From the NCBI GenBank assembly GCA_011799875.1, contig CM022298.1, forward strand, positions 57,997,015 through 58,061,014: a stretch of DNA of 64,000 nt, read 5' to 3'. The notes beneath the pieces were generated by a model that was given only the letters and a program-made list of their open reading frames with translations, had not been told where the DNA came from and did no database searches. The stretch is from Thinopyrum elongatum. Its lineage: Eukaryota > Streptophyta > Magnoliopsida > Poales > Poaceae. A program made the translations under genes and the position numbers. This document shows positions 22,121 through 34,014 of this stretch, piece after piece (the stretch's first letter is position 1; every line of letters starts with the position of its first letter).

Positions 22121-23069
22121 AGGTACATGGCCATGAAACGTTGCTCAGTCATTGTGTCAGACCCAAACTCCTGCGCGTCCATGCCGAGGGTGCAGCACTC
22201 TCAGCTAGCAGAATAAGTATTAATGTGTTCTATCTACTCTACTTGTCAGTTTCGACAACAATTTTTACATGCACAGATCTAAAAAACAGCAGTGGAACAC
22301 GGAGTCAGTTTAATTATTTTGTTATTTTCTTTGGCAAATGGTTGGTTTATCTTTTGTGTAGTATCATCTATGGATGGTAGTTAAAATTGAGAGTTATTTA
22401 CGTAACCATTTACTATGCACACTTCAAAGTTAAGATAAAGTTTTCGTTGGTGATGTACAATGCATGATGGCATTTATATATCTAATTAGGTAAGTAGAGT
22501 ACTTTCTATATTTCTAATTAAGAGGACCAGATTACACGACACAAGCTTGTAGTCGCACAAAAAATTATGTACAAAGCATTACGATTATGAACCTAAAATT
22601 CCATGCAATTTTGAAATGTGCACCTACTCAGGTTTCTTTAGAAATTTTTTTTTAGAACTGAATTATTCACTTTCTGTCGATAAAGGGAGTGCTTTATAAC
22701 TCAGAATGTAGCATCAAGAGGACGAGGAGCATAACGAGCAGGAGTGAGGCTGGGAGGCACTGCAGTGACAGTGATCAATGATAATCAATATTCAACGTGA
22801 TATGTGACGTGTGTGGCTGTGTTGTGCATGCACCAGTGCATGTGCCGTGGCTGAGTGTGGCGTGTTGTCCACCGTGCGTGGGCTTGCTCTGTTCTGCGTG
22901 GGTGTGGTATCCGTGCGCTCGATCTCGTTGTGTGTGCGCCATGGGTGGTCGATTTCGGGTGTGGGCAGTAACAGTGGAGGGCCAGAGGGCACGGGGGAGC
23001 CCATAACTACTCGGGACGGTGTGGACAGCTGGAGGCTCGGAGGGGAACAAAAGAAGGCGCATACAAGTT
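22121..23069. other. Intergenic, nothing recognised
   Basis: 22785-23045 is GT-rich (TGTGTGGCTGTGTTGTGCAT) and gives overlapping open frames on both strands, which I regard as composition artefacts. No transposon ends seen. Confidence 0.45.
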
Positions 23070-24097
23070 TATGAGATTCGAACACGAGTTCAAAATCCAC
23101 CCTATAATAGCTGAAAAAACAGAATTCATAAATTTGCGGCTTCACGAATAATCAAACTTCAGCAAACCGTGGAAATAAATTGCAAAGCATGCTCAGGAAG
23201 TTTAGTGAGACATTGACTGAGTAATGTCAACATACACTTGCCCACACACTGACGTGACTTTTTTTTTTGTGAGTTTAATATGTCCCACTTCAAATAACAT
23301 AATCAGGTAAGTTAGGAAGGGAAACATAGTATATTTAAAACATGTGGTGTATATATGCTTGTGCGCTAAAATTAGGAGTTGCTTAAAGTAGGAAGCGTCA
23401 AGGAATGCATCAATATATATGAACTTCGTTTTAAGCAGACAACACATCTCTTTAGGACCGTCTCTAATAAAAAAATTGACAAGTTTAGTATCAGAATTGT
23501 ATTTGAAAATGACCCAATAGATAGTTTCATTTTGAGGGGTTATAAAATCAATATCTTGCGCAGGCTACTATTTTCAGACGTGATAATTTGGTCACAAATG
23601 AAAGGTTCATTTTAATGCCAATGCTTTATCAATCTACTTGTGTGCATGACAAAGTTTGAATGAACTTCTAGCTTATTGTTATACTTTATGTTTATGTACT
23701 ATGCCAATGAGGAAGGAAGCGTGATCTGTATTTTGTAGGAGGTAAGGCACATGCTCAAGTTATCATCAAGGACTCAGGTATAGTAGTTTGGTGAATATAG
23801 TCACTGCAAGTTTTGGCTTCTCTCTTATATATAAAGCAGGAGGAGAGGGGCAATGAAGTGAAGCGTGCTATTGAATATGACAGAATTCAACTTGGTTGAA
23901 ATGAAGTAAGCCTATAAAATATTCAGTGGATCACCTCCTTGCAAGATATTAGAGATTATTTACTCTTAGTGTATCACAGAAGTACGATTGGGAGGTGTTG
24001 GGAAATGTAGCAAAGTGGACAGCTGTTGTGTACCTCTTCAGTGGGTAAACGCATGCATGGTTACTTCCAACCAACCCACGGGCCTCTGCTTTCTGTT

Positions 24098-24111
24098 AAG
24101 CCTTTGTCTCT
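24098..24111. repeat. Left 14-bp target-site duplication of LINE-derived insertion
   Basis: AAGCCTTTGTCTCT occurs here and again at 25748-25761. The partner block near 58675 has a single related copy (AAGCCTTATCTCTTCCCATA), so the partner is the empty site. Confidence 0.9.
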
Positions 24112-25747
24112 GGACACTCCATGATTGCAGCATCCATCCTTGATGAATGTTGAAGTCTATTGTGGGAATTCGGGAAAGTGTCTATTGAGCATTGTATTAG
24201 GGAATCGAACCAAGTAGCTTATGTGCTAGCTCTTAAGGGTCGGGATGATCCACCGGCTGTGTGGTTGGACTCCCCTCCCGAGAGGCGTGATTCAGGACCA
24301 TGGTTCGGCCGAACCTATAGTCCACGCCGTACGATTCTCCAGCCTTCTGCCTGTGGATCTGTGTGCCTTTTGAATTCAAAACAATCGATTAAGGCTTAAA
24401 CAGCTCGAGGCCTGCGTTAATGTCTTTGCTTATACTGATGGGCTGGCGCACCCTAGGCCTGCGCGGTCTAGTTTTGTTTTCTTCGTATTGATGGGCTGGC
24501 ACACCTCTCTAGGCACTTCAGCGCTTGAGCCAATGCCCCATGAATAAAAAAACAGTCGTCTGTTTCATCCATGGTAGTACTGTTTATTTTTTATAAATTC
24601 ACAGATGTGTTATCTGAAGAAGTTTAACATATGCATTGACTGACATAAAAACACTTGATTTCCAACAAATTGTAGCCCAGCAGAGATGCCACCATAAAGT
24701 GACATGAAAACACTTGATTTTCAGAACATAGCCAGATATGTCAGACCTCCCAGTTTAAGAAAATGCGAAGTGAGCATGTGGTGTTTTTTTAGATAAGCTT
24801 GCAAATGTTTACTCATAAAGTTCCTGCATGAGATGGAGTACTTGAGAATAGTCTTTGCTAACTGTCTAATCACACACAAAAAAACACAAAAGTTATTGTG
24901 ACAACAAGAAATATACTTACTTTTATCATTCTTTTCTGGCTGGAGCTCCCTGCACCATCATATAAACTGAAGGCACTAGGCTTCGTTTTGTCATCAAGCC
25001 CCTTCTTGATGGTATTCAGAGCATTCTCTTGTTGGTGGACCAACTTGTTGACGTTTTCTGCAACAACAAAAATATATGTGAAATATCTTGAGAAATTTTG
25101 TTTATCTATTAAGTATTATTGACATCATTGGACTTTGATACTGGCACAGTTCTTGTTGGAGAAGAACTATGTGAGCAACATTGTTTGCCATGGACTGGAT
25201 AAATGGAAGGAGGAGGAGGTGCGCGGTGAGGAAGATCAACGCGGGTGTAGCTTCTCGTCATTGCATCAGATACCTTAGCCTACTCATTGCTGCTCTTGGG
25301 GAGAGAGCTATCACTCATATCAAACAAATAGTGAACAGTGTTTATATGCATGAAGACAACATTGCCATGCCCGTTGGAGTCTGACTATTATATTGCCTAT
25401 TGTATAAGAATTGAGTAGGCTTGCTTAGTGATGCTTGGCTCATAACCTAGAGTAAACTACTCACCCCATGCATGACAACACCCGTCAACTCCCTTCAACG
25501 GTTCGCGCCATGCATTCTTTACCATGCAAACTCTTCCCGCCATGACTTATTTAATCAACCATGCATAGATCTATAGGAATAGTGTCCAGGAATCAATGGC
25601 TTCGAGCGTAGGTTCGGCTGGACCATGGTCCTGCCCAACATTTTCGCTCCCCTCCCCCTTTTATTATTAGTTTTTTAGCGGACGATGTAAACGTGATTTG
25701 AAGTAATAAAGCTAACCATGATGGCCCTTCCTGTCAAAACAAAAAAA
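24112..25747 (+). mobile_element. 5'-truncated LINE-derived insertion (1636 bp) with poly-A tail
   Basis: Bounded by a perfect 14-bp direct repeat and ending in an A-run (about 25738-25749), as LINE reverse transcription leaves. The first 300 bp encode the end of a LINE RNase H domain: FGKVSIEHCIRESNQVAYVL, then a GRDDPPAVW and WLDSPPE tail, in frame from about 24160 to 24399. An A-run (AATAAAAAAAC at 24543-24553) follows at the place a LINE tail would be expected. Another 1.2 kb of unrelated sequence then precedes the true tail. Either the element carries sequence from downstream of its source copy (3' transduction) or a second element inserted inside it. Confidence 0.8.
24160..24399 (+). 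pseudogene. Fragment of LINE ORF2 (RNase H C-terminus)
   Basis: About 79 codons. The motif IEHCIRESNQVAYVLAL matches the last helix of plant LINE RNase H (R-x-x-N-x-x-A-H-x-L-A), but with Tyr where His is usual (VAYVLA). The frame ends at a stop at 24397-24399. It is a 5'-truncated copy of a different LINE from the one at 26581-33182, because the C-terminal tails do not match. Confidence 0.75.
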
Positions 25748-25761
25748 AAGCCTTTGTCTCT
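25748..25761. repeat. Right 14-bp target-site duplication of LINE-derived insertion
   Basis: AAGCCTTTGTCTCT directly after the A-run; identical to 24098-24111. Confidence 0.9.
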
Positions 25762-26616
25762 TCCTATAGCACATGACCCTCCTCCACGATCCTCTCAGTT
25801 TCTCCATCTTGTGATAGAGAGGCTGGGAAAGATCTCATCTCGTAAGAGAGACATGGGAGAGAGGGCTAGGCTGGCAGAAACTAGAATGACATGATGTCGC
25901 GACCACCAGTGCTGGCCATCTAGAAGGGTAAGCGATCCGACAACACAGGAGAGGAGGCGCACCACATATTCGGATCCAGCATTGGCACCAGTATACGAGC
26001 TTGAAGTGTCTGGATCTGGTGGCAGCGACAGTCCCACAGCTAGGTAACAACCGGATCCACTTGCAGAGATCATGATTGGAGATATCTATCAGCGGCCAGT
26101 TAGGGGATCAGCGTTGGCCGGTGCTATCTTTATGTTAGTGGCCAGTGCGGTCCCTATGGAGTGGTTTTAATTATCTAATCTAGTGTGCCTTCTCCCCCAA
26201 TTTTTTTCTTTTCTTCACTTCTCTTTGTAAATACTAGTAAATTAGCGTCCTTCGATAAATATTCCAGAAATGTACCCCTCAGACACCCAGTGTTAGGCAC
26301 CTGATCATTTTGGTCTGCCTTTAACAGTTTTGCTGTGGGTTACATAAACGTACTCCCTCGAGGTTGAAAAGCACCGCATAACTGCCTGGATGCCACTATA
26401 GTTCATGTCCCACCTGTCGTACCCCAGCGGCTGGCTCGCCCTCATGAAGCGATACCGCTGTGCTGGTTGTTCTGAACATACGGGGTAGCCATGGCAGCAC
26501 CAGTAGTCCGTTGTGACAATCAAGTCCAACCTGTATCAATGCATGCATGTGGTGAAACATGTACGTTGTCTAATCTGTAGAGATAGATAGACAAGGAACT
26601 GCAGAGCCAGCCGAGA

Positions 26617-28920
26617 ATGAGCGCCGTGATTCTCGCTCCCCTGGGAAAGGCGATTCCAGGGCGATCGCAGAGAGAGGAAGGAAACAAAGAGTCAGCGTCA
26701 AAGATTGAGAGATCTGATGAAAGGAGAAGGGATTTGGAGATCAACACAAGAGCCGAAATCCACCACGACCCCCTGGGTCTCAGGGATTCGTGGCTCAAGA
26801 CAAGGAAAGCGCTATGCAAGCTGGTAGAGGAAAGATCGAGGGAGGGTAAGAAGGGAAAGGGATCCGGGGGAAATCAGGGCTCATCACTGGATTCAAGCCT
26901 AGGAAAAGTTGAGATCCGCCTGAGAGAGACGAGGGCAGATCTAATCCGTTCGAATAAGGTAAGGGATCAACCGCAGGGGCAATACAAGAAATCAGATCGG
27001 GAGGTTGGTGATCCGCCAGATCGAGGAAGAGAGCCAGCTAGGGATGAAATAACAGAGCAGATCACTGATACGATAGCAAATCCTGGGTTACCAAAGAACT
27101 ATGAAGAGCAAGGGGGATTGGACCAACAGGGTGGATCTTTAAAAGGGACCATGGCAGCCTCGCAGACCTCACAACACAACCAGTTTCCACTCCCCAGAAC
27201 AACTGTGCCAATGGCGAACCAAGGAGATGGGAAGAACAAGGCGGCGATGCATGAGCACGAGGTGGTGGACTCATGTGAGCGCGGCGATGGGAGTAGCCGC
27301 TGGCTGCTGAGGGGCAGCTTGTCCAGGACCAACGGACGGGCGGCCATGGACACGCAAGCCTCTGATGTGGTCGTGCTTGATCTCTCCAGAGAGAGAGCCG
27401 CCATGCGCACAAGGTGGCTGGCAGTCGGCCTCTTCTTCTCAATGCAGGCTTTTAGCGCCGCGGGCCTCTTCAAGGAGCTCAAGGATAAATGGGGTCTGCG
27501 TGGCAGACTCCATTACACCCAGCTGAAGAACAACAGGTATCTCCTGGAGTTCGAGAAAGAGGATGACCTCCGCTTCATCCTCGACAACGGGCCGTGGACC
27601 CACAAGGGTGACGCCTTCCTCATCGTCCCGGTGGATGGTACAAGGGCTCCTGGCGATGTGGAGATCGCCCACATGCCGATCTGGGCACAGATCTATGACG
27701 TGCCTCCCCTCATTCTCTCTAGGGAGGTTGGCGAACAGCTAGGTGCCTTGCTTGGTGATGTAATTGCGGTAGATGCAGATAGAAATGGTAGAATCAGGAA
27801 TGAGTTCATCAGGGTTAGAGTGAATCATGATGTAGATGAACCACTGTCTAGGAAGATCAAAACCAGAGAGTTAGCTGAGGTAGGACAAGAAGAAAATGAG
27901 TTGCACATCTTAGAGGTGAAGTATGAGAGAGCGCCACGCTTCTGTGCGTATTGTGGGCCCGTCGGACATGGCCAACGCGACTGTAAGCTGCCGGAGGACC
28001 TCCAAACGATGAGGTTCACGGCAGCAATGCGGGCCTCTCCGTTCAAAAGAAACAGTAGTGTGAGTGGGGTCATCCTCCCCGAAACAGGTGGAGCTCGCCG
28101 ATTCCTCAACTTCGGTTCAGAGACTGAGGAGTCGTCCAAGTGGGCACCAAAGAACCTGGGCTTGGTGCGATATGGTGATGTTCCAGAGGAGGTGCTCGCG
28201 GATCCTGTAGTGCAGGCTGCCATCGCTGCGGTCAACTCCATTAGGGTTGGTGAGGACATCCCTAAGGAACGGAAAGGCAAACAGAGCTGGGAGCAGACTG
28301 CCCGACCAGAGGTGAAGAGGACGCCCAAGGAGTCTATGACGCAGCTAGGCTCGGATCCCTCAGAGGCCGCTGCTGTCATAGAGAAAGAGGAACAAGCAGG
28401 CGGTGTGCCTGAAGAACTGAGCTACCCCCCGGGCTTTGGCCCTACACCGTAGTTCGTCGTGGCAATGATCCCGGTTGCAGGGGTAACACCACTGGAGGAA
28501 AACGCCATGGCTGCTGAAGCCCAGGTTGAGGCAAAAGATGAAGCTGGGAAGAAGCAGGGTACTAGAGACAAGGCAGCAGGGGTCACCAAGGACCATACAG
28601 CCACGGGACCGGGGGATGGCAAGCTTACAGTGACTAAGGAAGTAGAAGACCAGATGATGTCAGAGAACAAGAGCAAGAGTAAGGGCACGGCGCCCACTGG
28701 TTCAGTGCTGGGGAAAAGAGATGCTCGTGAACAGGGTGACTCTGTGAATGCAGGTACAGAGGAAGATGCAGCTGACCCAGATCAGAATAAGAAGAAAAAA
28801 GGAGCAAATGGCAATGAGGTGAAGAGCAGCAATGGGAAGGATGGTGGTCAGGAAGCAACCGGACAAGGGGCTCCCGGTCTACTGGTGGGTGCGACGGACA
28901 GCACCCACCAGGAGCCATGA
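26617..28920 (+). pseudogene. LINE ORF1: DUF4283/zinc-knuckle RNA-binding protein, one in-frame stop
   Basis: Starts at ATG 26617, 36 bp into the element. The basic, charged N-terminus (about residues 1-240) is followed by a DUF4283-like region at about 255-400 (WLAVGLFFSMQAFSAAGLFK and FILDNGPWTHKGDAFLIVPV). A CCHC zinc knuckle follows at about 441-455 (CAYCGPVGHGQRDC). A TAG at 28450-28452 ends the first 611 codons. The same frame continues to TGA at 28918-28920 with a Lys/Gly/Asp-rich tail, so the ancestral protein had about 767 residues. ORF1 proteins of plant LINEs coat the element RNA. The TGA overlaps the ATG of ORF2 (ATGA), pointing to coupled translation in the parent element. Confidence 0.88.
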
Positions 28921-31900
28921 CGGTCATAAGTTGGAACTGCCGGGGCCTCGGGCAGCCCCGGACAGTTCAGGAACTCGTGTGCCTTGTGCGCACCTACCGT
29001 CCATCATTAGTCTTCATTTCGGAAACTAGAAAGAGCGAGGAATATGTCAATAAGTTGCGTAGGAGACTTGGTCTCAAACATTGCATCTCCCATGTCGGAA
29101 AAGGGAAAGGTGCTGGAATAGCTCTCTTCTATGATGAGCAAGTTGAAATAAAAAAGCTCGCTGTTGGCCCGCGTTATATCGATGTGTTGATCCGTCTTAA
29201 TCCCCATAGCCAGCAATGGCGAGGTACTTTTGTCTACGGAGAACCAAATGCTAGCGAGAGGCACCACATGTGGGATCTCCTCAGAAGAATCAGGCCAAAC
29301 TCCAATGAGCCATGGCTCATGATGGGAGATTTCAATGAAACAGCTTGGCAACATGAACACTTCTCGAGATCAAAGAGAAATGAGAGAAACATGGCCAACT
29401 TCAGAGAAGTACTGTCAGACTGTAACCTACTGGACCTTGGTTTCAAGGGACCAAGGTGGACATATGACAACAAGCAAGAGGGGCTGGATAACGTTAAAGC
29501 AAGGCTTGATCGGGGAGTGGCCGACCCGGAATGGAACTCCTTGTTCCCGGAGGCAACAGTGGAGCATATCTGCACTTCGAGATCTGTTCACCTGCCGCTG
29601 TTGCTCAGATTTGGTCCAAGGAAGGAGTGGAGACCTGTGCGTAATAGTTTTCGTTATGAATATATGTGGGAAAGGATGGAGTCGCTGTCTGATGCCATAA
29701 TCAACTCGTGGGGTGAGAATGGAACTGCTGAAAGCTTGTCGGAAGTGTCAGAGAAAATTTCAACCATGCAAAGCTCACTAAATAGATGGGCAAAACGGAA
29801 TTTTGGCTCTATAATCAAACAAACAGCAGACTTGAGGAAACAGCTAGAACATCTGTGGGCGCAGCAGGTCACAGCCGAGAGGGATGGAGAGATCAAGGCA
29901 GTGGCAAAAAAATTAGATGAGGTCCTACACCGGGAAGAAATGATGTGGAGACAGCGGTCGCGCGCCCTGTGGCTGCGTGAGGGACACAAGAACACCCGAT
30001 ATTTTCAGCGAAAAGCCACCTGGAGAAGGAAAAAGAATACAATAAGTAAGCTGAAGGATGGGGGGGGTTCATGGATAGAGGAGAGGAGCAAACTGCAGGA
30101 AATGACTACAAGCTTTTTCAAACAGCTGTACACAAAGGAAGATAATGTGGACCCGAAGACCATAGTGGACAATCTGAATGTGAGAGTGACAAATGATATA
30201 AACACTGCCCTCGTAAAGGAATTTACCGAGAAAGAAATCAGCGACGCTCTTTTCCAAATTGGCCCACTCAAAGCCCCTGGCCTGGATGGCTTCCCGGCTA
30301 GGTTTTTTTAGAGAAATTGGGGAACGGTTAAGAAGGATGTTGTAAATGCGGTTCTGAATTTTTTTAAGGACGGCATCATGCCGGAGGGAGTAAATGATAC
30401 TGTCATTGTGCTTATTCCCAAAGGAAATAACCCAGAATGCTTGAAAGACTTCCGACCCATCAGCCTATGCAATGTGATCTACAAGGTGATCTCAAAATGC
30501 TTGGTTAATCGATTGAGACCCTTCCTAGAGGACCTTATCTCAGAGACACAGAGTGCGTTCATCCCAGGGCGACTGATCACGGATAATGCTGCTATTGCGT
30601 TCGAGTGCTTCCACAAAATTCAACAAAGCAGAGCAGCCAGGAACACCCACTGTGCATAAAAGCTTGACCTTGCCAAGGCTTACGACAGAGTGGATTGGGG
30701 TTTTCTGGAAGAGGCCCTCTCGAAGCTTGGTTTCGATCATATTTGGATCGGATGGGTGATGTGTTGTGTTAAATCTGTGAGGTATACGGTCAAGTACAAT
30801 GGAGAACTCCTGGAACCTTTTATCCCATCGAGAGGCCTGCGGCAGGGTGATCCGCTGAGTCCATACCTTTTTCTTTTTGTTGCGGAAGGGCTGACATGCC
30901 TGCTTGAAAAGGAGGTCCAGCTAGGTAGAATCACCCCGTTAAAGATTGCCAGAGGGAGTCCAGGTATCTCAAACCTGCTATTCGCCGATGACAGTCTTCT
31001 TTTCTTCAAGGCGGACGGTGAGGAAGCCAAGATCTTCAAGCATGTCCTAGACCTGTTCCAGAGGGGTTCAGGCCAACTGCTGAGCAACAGTAAATGCTCA
31101 ATGCTTTTCAGCGAGGTGTGCCCCAGTGCTGTCCAACAGAACATCAAACAAGTGTTGGAGATCTCGACATCAACTTTCGAGAGCAAATACCTTGGACTGC
31201 CTACACCGGAAGGAAGGATGAAAGAATGCATGTTCCAACCGATCATGGAAAGATTCATTAAAAGATGCTCGGACTGGACGGAGAGATATATGTCTCACGC
31301 AGCAAAGGAAACCTTGGTTAAGTCAGTGATCCAATCCCTACCAACATATTGCATGGGGGTCTTCAAAATGACCCAAGGTTTTTGTGAAAAATACGAGAGA
31401 CTTATTCGAGATTTCTGGTGGGGGGATGACAGTGGTCATTGGAAAGTGCATTGGATGGCATGGGAGCAAATGATCAAGCCAAAGCGTGGGGGTGGCATTG
31501 GTTTTAGAGATATGAAACTTTTCAACCAAGCCCTACTCGCTAGGCAAGCCTGGAGGCTGATCGAGAGACCGGAGAGCCTTTGTGCAAGAGTTTTGAAATC
31601 TAAATATTACCCAAATGGGAATCTTCTCGATACGGTGTTCGCGTCGGATGCTTCACCAGGGTGGCGTGGAATTGAACATGGGCTCGAATTGCTCAAGAAG
31701 GGTCTCATATGGAGGATCGGGGATGGCACAAAGATAAATATCCAGAGAGACCAATGGATTCCGAGGAAAGAGGGGCTCAAAACCACAAATTTTATCAGAC
31801 GATGCAGACTTCGATGGGTAAATCAACTGATGCAACCTGATGGTACTGGATGGAACACGGACCTGATTCGCCAACTGTTCTACCGTTTTGATGCTGAGGC

Positions 31901-33136
31901 TATCTGTAACATAAAACTTCCAAAGGCAAAAGTGGAGGACTGCTTAGCTTGGCACTATGAGAAAAAGGGCATCTTCTCGGTCAGAAGTGCGTATAGGCTT
32001 GCGGCGACCCAGCAGAACCAAAACTATAAGCGAGCATCAAGCTCCACAAACGATGTCGACGATCGGAGTATATGGGACATTATTTGGAAGGCCAAGGTAC
32101 CAGGGAAAATCAGAATCTTCAGCTGGAGAGTAGCTACAAACACTTTAGCGACCAAAAAGAACAAATGGAGACGTACACTTGAAGTGGACAGTACATGCAA
32201 AATCTGCGGTAACGGTGAAGAAGATGAGTTCCATGCCGTCATCGCGTGCACAAAGAGCAGGGCACTAAGGAATGAAATGAGGGCTGTTTGGGACTTACCA
32301 GCGGAAGACCAGTTCAGGAATACTGGAGAAGACTGGTTGCAGCATCTGCTTGATCCGTGTAGCAAGGAGAGCAGAGTTAACACTGTTACTGTTGTGGCGC
32401 TGCTGGTTCCTCCGTGAGGACTGCATCCGCGGATCCGGAAAAGAGCTGATTGGTAGGTCTGTGGATTTTCTGACCCAGTATGTGGCTGAATTAGAAGGGA
32501 GCGACAGTGAGTTAATGGAACATGTGGAAGGGAAGAAAGTTCATCAGCAAGCCAGACCACCATCACCTGAATGTGCCCCATATATAGCATCAAACGCAAG
32601 ATCTATGGATCAGGGGGTTGTGCCTGAGTCAGCTCTATTCAGTCGATGGAGACCACCGACACTGGGAACAATCAAAGTAAACACTGACGCCTCTTTTCTG
32701 CCGGACAGTGGGCAATGCCATATTGGTGCAGTCGCGCGGGACTATAAAGGTCAGGTCTTCTTCTCTCTGTCTAAGGGGAGATGAATGCTCGTCTGTGGAA
32801 GAAGCTGAAGCACAAGCAATGCTGTCAGGAATTCGCCTTCTGTCATCTCTTTACGGAGGCGCAGTATGTGTGGAGACAGACTGCTCCTTCTTGGCGAAGG
32901 AGCTGCAATCGGGAGCCGGCAATCGCTCTGCTTGCCACCCAATGATATGTGACATCCGTGCAGAACTTGTAAAGTTTCCTTCGACCCAAATCAATCTTGC
33001 TAGACGGGAACAAAATTCTTTGGCCCACAGCCTAGCTGCACGCGCAAGGAGCAAGGAGGATATTCAACTGGTTGCAAGTGTCCCGGGAGACTTAGAAGGA
33101 GTATGGAAAGCTGACTCAGAGTTGGCTCCGGAGTAA
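28917..33136 (+). pseudogene. LINE ORF2: endonuclease, reverse transcriptase and RNase H, disrupted
   Basis: Starts at ATG 28917, overlapping the ORF1 stop. The AP-type endonuclease (about residues 1-230) shows WNCRGLG, LVFISETRK, GDFNE and RLDRGVADP. The usual SDH near its end reads SVH (29580-29595), so a metal/active-site Asp is lost. The reverse transcriptase follows, with AFIPGRLITDNAAIAFE, KLDLAKAYDRVDWGFLEEAL, GLRQGDPLSPYLF and the FADD box (LLFADDSLLF, near 30980-31010). After it come a zf-RVT region (SCWRVATNTLATKK-like, CKICGNGEEDEFHAV) and an RNase H domain (IKVNTDASF, SSVEEAEAQAM, VCVETDCSFL, NSLAHSLAA). Lesions: TAG at 30309-30311 (FF*RNW), TAA at 30657-30659 (CA*KLD), a frameshift near 32393 and a second near 32780. 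It ends with TAA at 33134-33136. Confidence 0.92.
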
Positions 33137-33596
33137 TTCTGTTTTTACTCTGTTATCCTCAAAAAAATATATATATATTATACTGTAGTTTGCGGCAATA
33201 TCATGAGTTCAATTAAAGTGCATGCTATGTTTCATTTCATAACCGATCAAGTTCAGCATGACCAATTAATTAACTGATTACATAGTGGATTATATGGGTT
33301 ACTTATTTTATGGTGAGACCAGCAGATCTTACAGTAGTGTTAAAATCACAAGTAACACTGCCGAACTGAACGTGATTGCTATTAAATTTCACCAGTTCCC
33401 AGCTGAACACAAGTCCATTTCTCCGGTGTTTTATAGTTACCCTTTTTCCTGCTAGACTACGAGCAAAATGCAACCTGGTCGTGAGAAACGGAAATTCAGA
33501 GGAAACTTAGACAACTCTTGTTGAATAATATGTCACATTACATCACGCTGTTTTTTTATCAGGCGCGTATTCCTGTCCATACTAGCAAGCAGTTAC

Positions 33597-33782
33597 TTGA
33601 TTCATTTGTCCAAACTGGGTGTCACGTCCACGGTCCTCTTCAGCAAATTTATTTCCAAGAGCACGCTGTTCTTAATTCAATAATAAATCTTGATTGTTTT
33701 GTACAAACTGGGCGTCACGTCCACGGTCCTCTTCAGCAAATTTATTTCCAAGAACACGTTATTCTATTTCAGTAATAAATCT
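33597..33782. repeat. 93-bp tandem duplication in unit 1 promoter
   Basis: The block beginning TTGATTCATTTGTCCAAACT at 33597 is repeated from 33690. Both copies contain GTCACGTCCACGGTCCTCTT and CAGCAAATTTATTTCCAAGA. Units 2 and 3 have only one copy, so the duplication is specific to unit 1. Confidence 0.85.
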
Positions 33783-33995
33783 CTCAAAGCAGGGATCACT
33801 ATCAGATGTGCACTCCTAAAATAAACAAGAAGGGGTCACTATCAGCTCTACACCAAGCGTACTTCTTTGTTCGGTCATATCATTTTTATACAATCTGGCC
33901 GGCCAATCAGATGTGCGTGTCATTTTATACCATCTGGCCGGCCACCATAATCCACGGGAACGCACAAGCCCTTTTCCACAAACAACTTCGTACAA

Positions 33996-33998
33996 GCA
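33996..33998. repeat. Left target-site duplication of CACTA-2 (GCA)
   Basis: GCA before CACTACCGGA, matching GCA at 37130-37132. Unit 2 at 52121-52135 reads GTACAAGCACCGTATC without the element, giving the empty site. Confidence 0.9.
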
Positions 33999-34014
33999 CA
34001 CTACCGGAACAGGG

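Larger units (their letters stand above)
23070..26574 (+). repeat. Duplicated block, upstream part of unit 1 (partner 57615-59525)
   Basis: Homologous to 57615-59525: GATTCGAACACGAGTT starts both, then CATACACTTGCCCACACACT, AAGGAGGCGTGATCTG-type words, GACAGAATTCAACTTGGTTG, CGGATCCAGCATTGGCACCA, and ATCAGCGGCCAGTT to the stretch before TTGTCTAATCTGT. The homology is interrupted here by the LINE-derived insertion at 24112-25747, which the partner lacks, and continues after the full LINE at 33183. It includes copy D of the unidentified family (about 23690-24097), which has a TATATATAAA box near 23826. Confidence 0.85.
26581..33182 (+). mobile_element. Nearly full-length L1-type LINE (6.6 kb)
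   Basis: Two long plus-strand ORFs in the order ORF1 (nucleic-acid binding) and ORF2 (endonuclease, reverse transcriptase, RNase H), with a short 5' leader and a tail ending in AAAAAAATATATATATAT. It interrupts the duplicated block: the partner at 59525-59560 runs from TCTAATCTGT to TGTAGTTTGCGGC without it. A possible 6-bp duplication CTGTAG (26575-26580 and 33183-33188) flanks it, and some 20 bases present in the partner at the junction are missing here. ORF1 has one stop. ORF2 has two stops, two frameshifts and an altered endonuclease residue. The copy is dead but young enough to read end to end. Confidence 0.92.
33183..33998 (+). repeat. Distal promoter region of cysteine protease unit 1
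   Basis: Homologous to 51340-52130 (unit 2) and to 59550-59804 plus 61325-61716 (unit 3). Shared words are GTAGTTTGCGGC, AAAGTGCATGCT, CCAATTAATTAA, CGTGATTG, AGTCCATTTCTCCGGTGT, CTAGCAAGC, CACGGTCCTCTTCAG, CCAAGCGTACTTCTTTG and ATAATCCACGGGAACGC. In unit 2 this region leads straight into the protease TATA box and start codon, so it is the natural upstream region of that gene. Here the CACTA-2 element at 33999 separates it from the core promoter. Confidence 0.85.

Noticed and set aside
26305..26529. 74-codon minus-strand frame
   Set aside because: Not conserved in the partner block at 59280-59490; the plus strand shows better residue-level similarity among units.
27062..28927. Minus-strand frames of up to 184 codons
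   Set aside because: Shadows of LINE ORF1, which has domain motifs on the plus strand.
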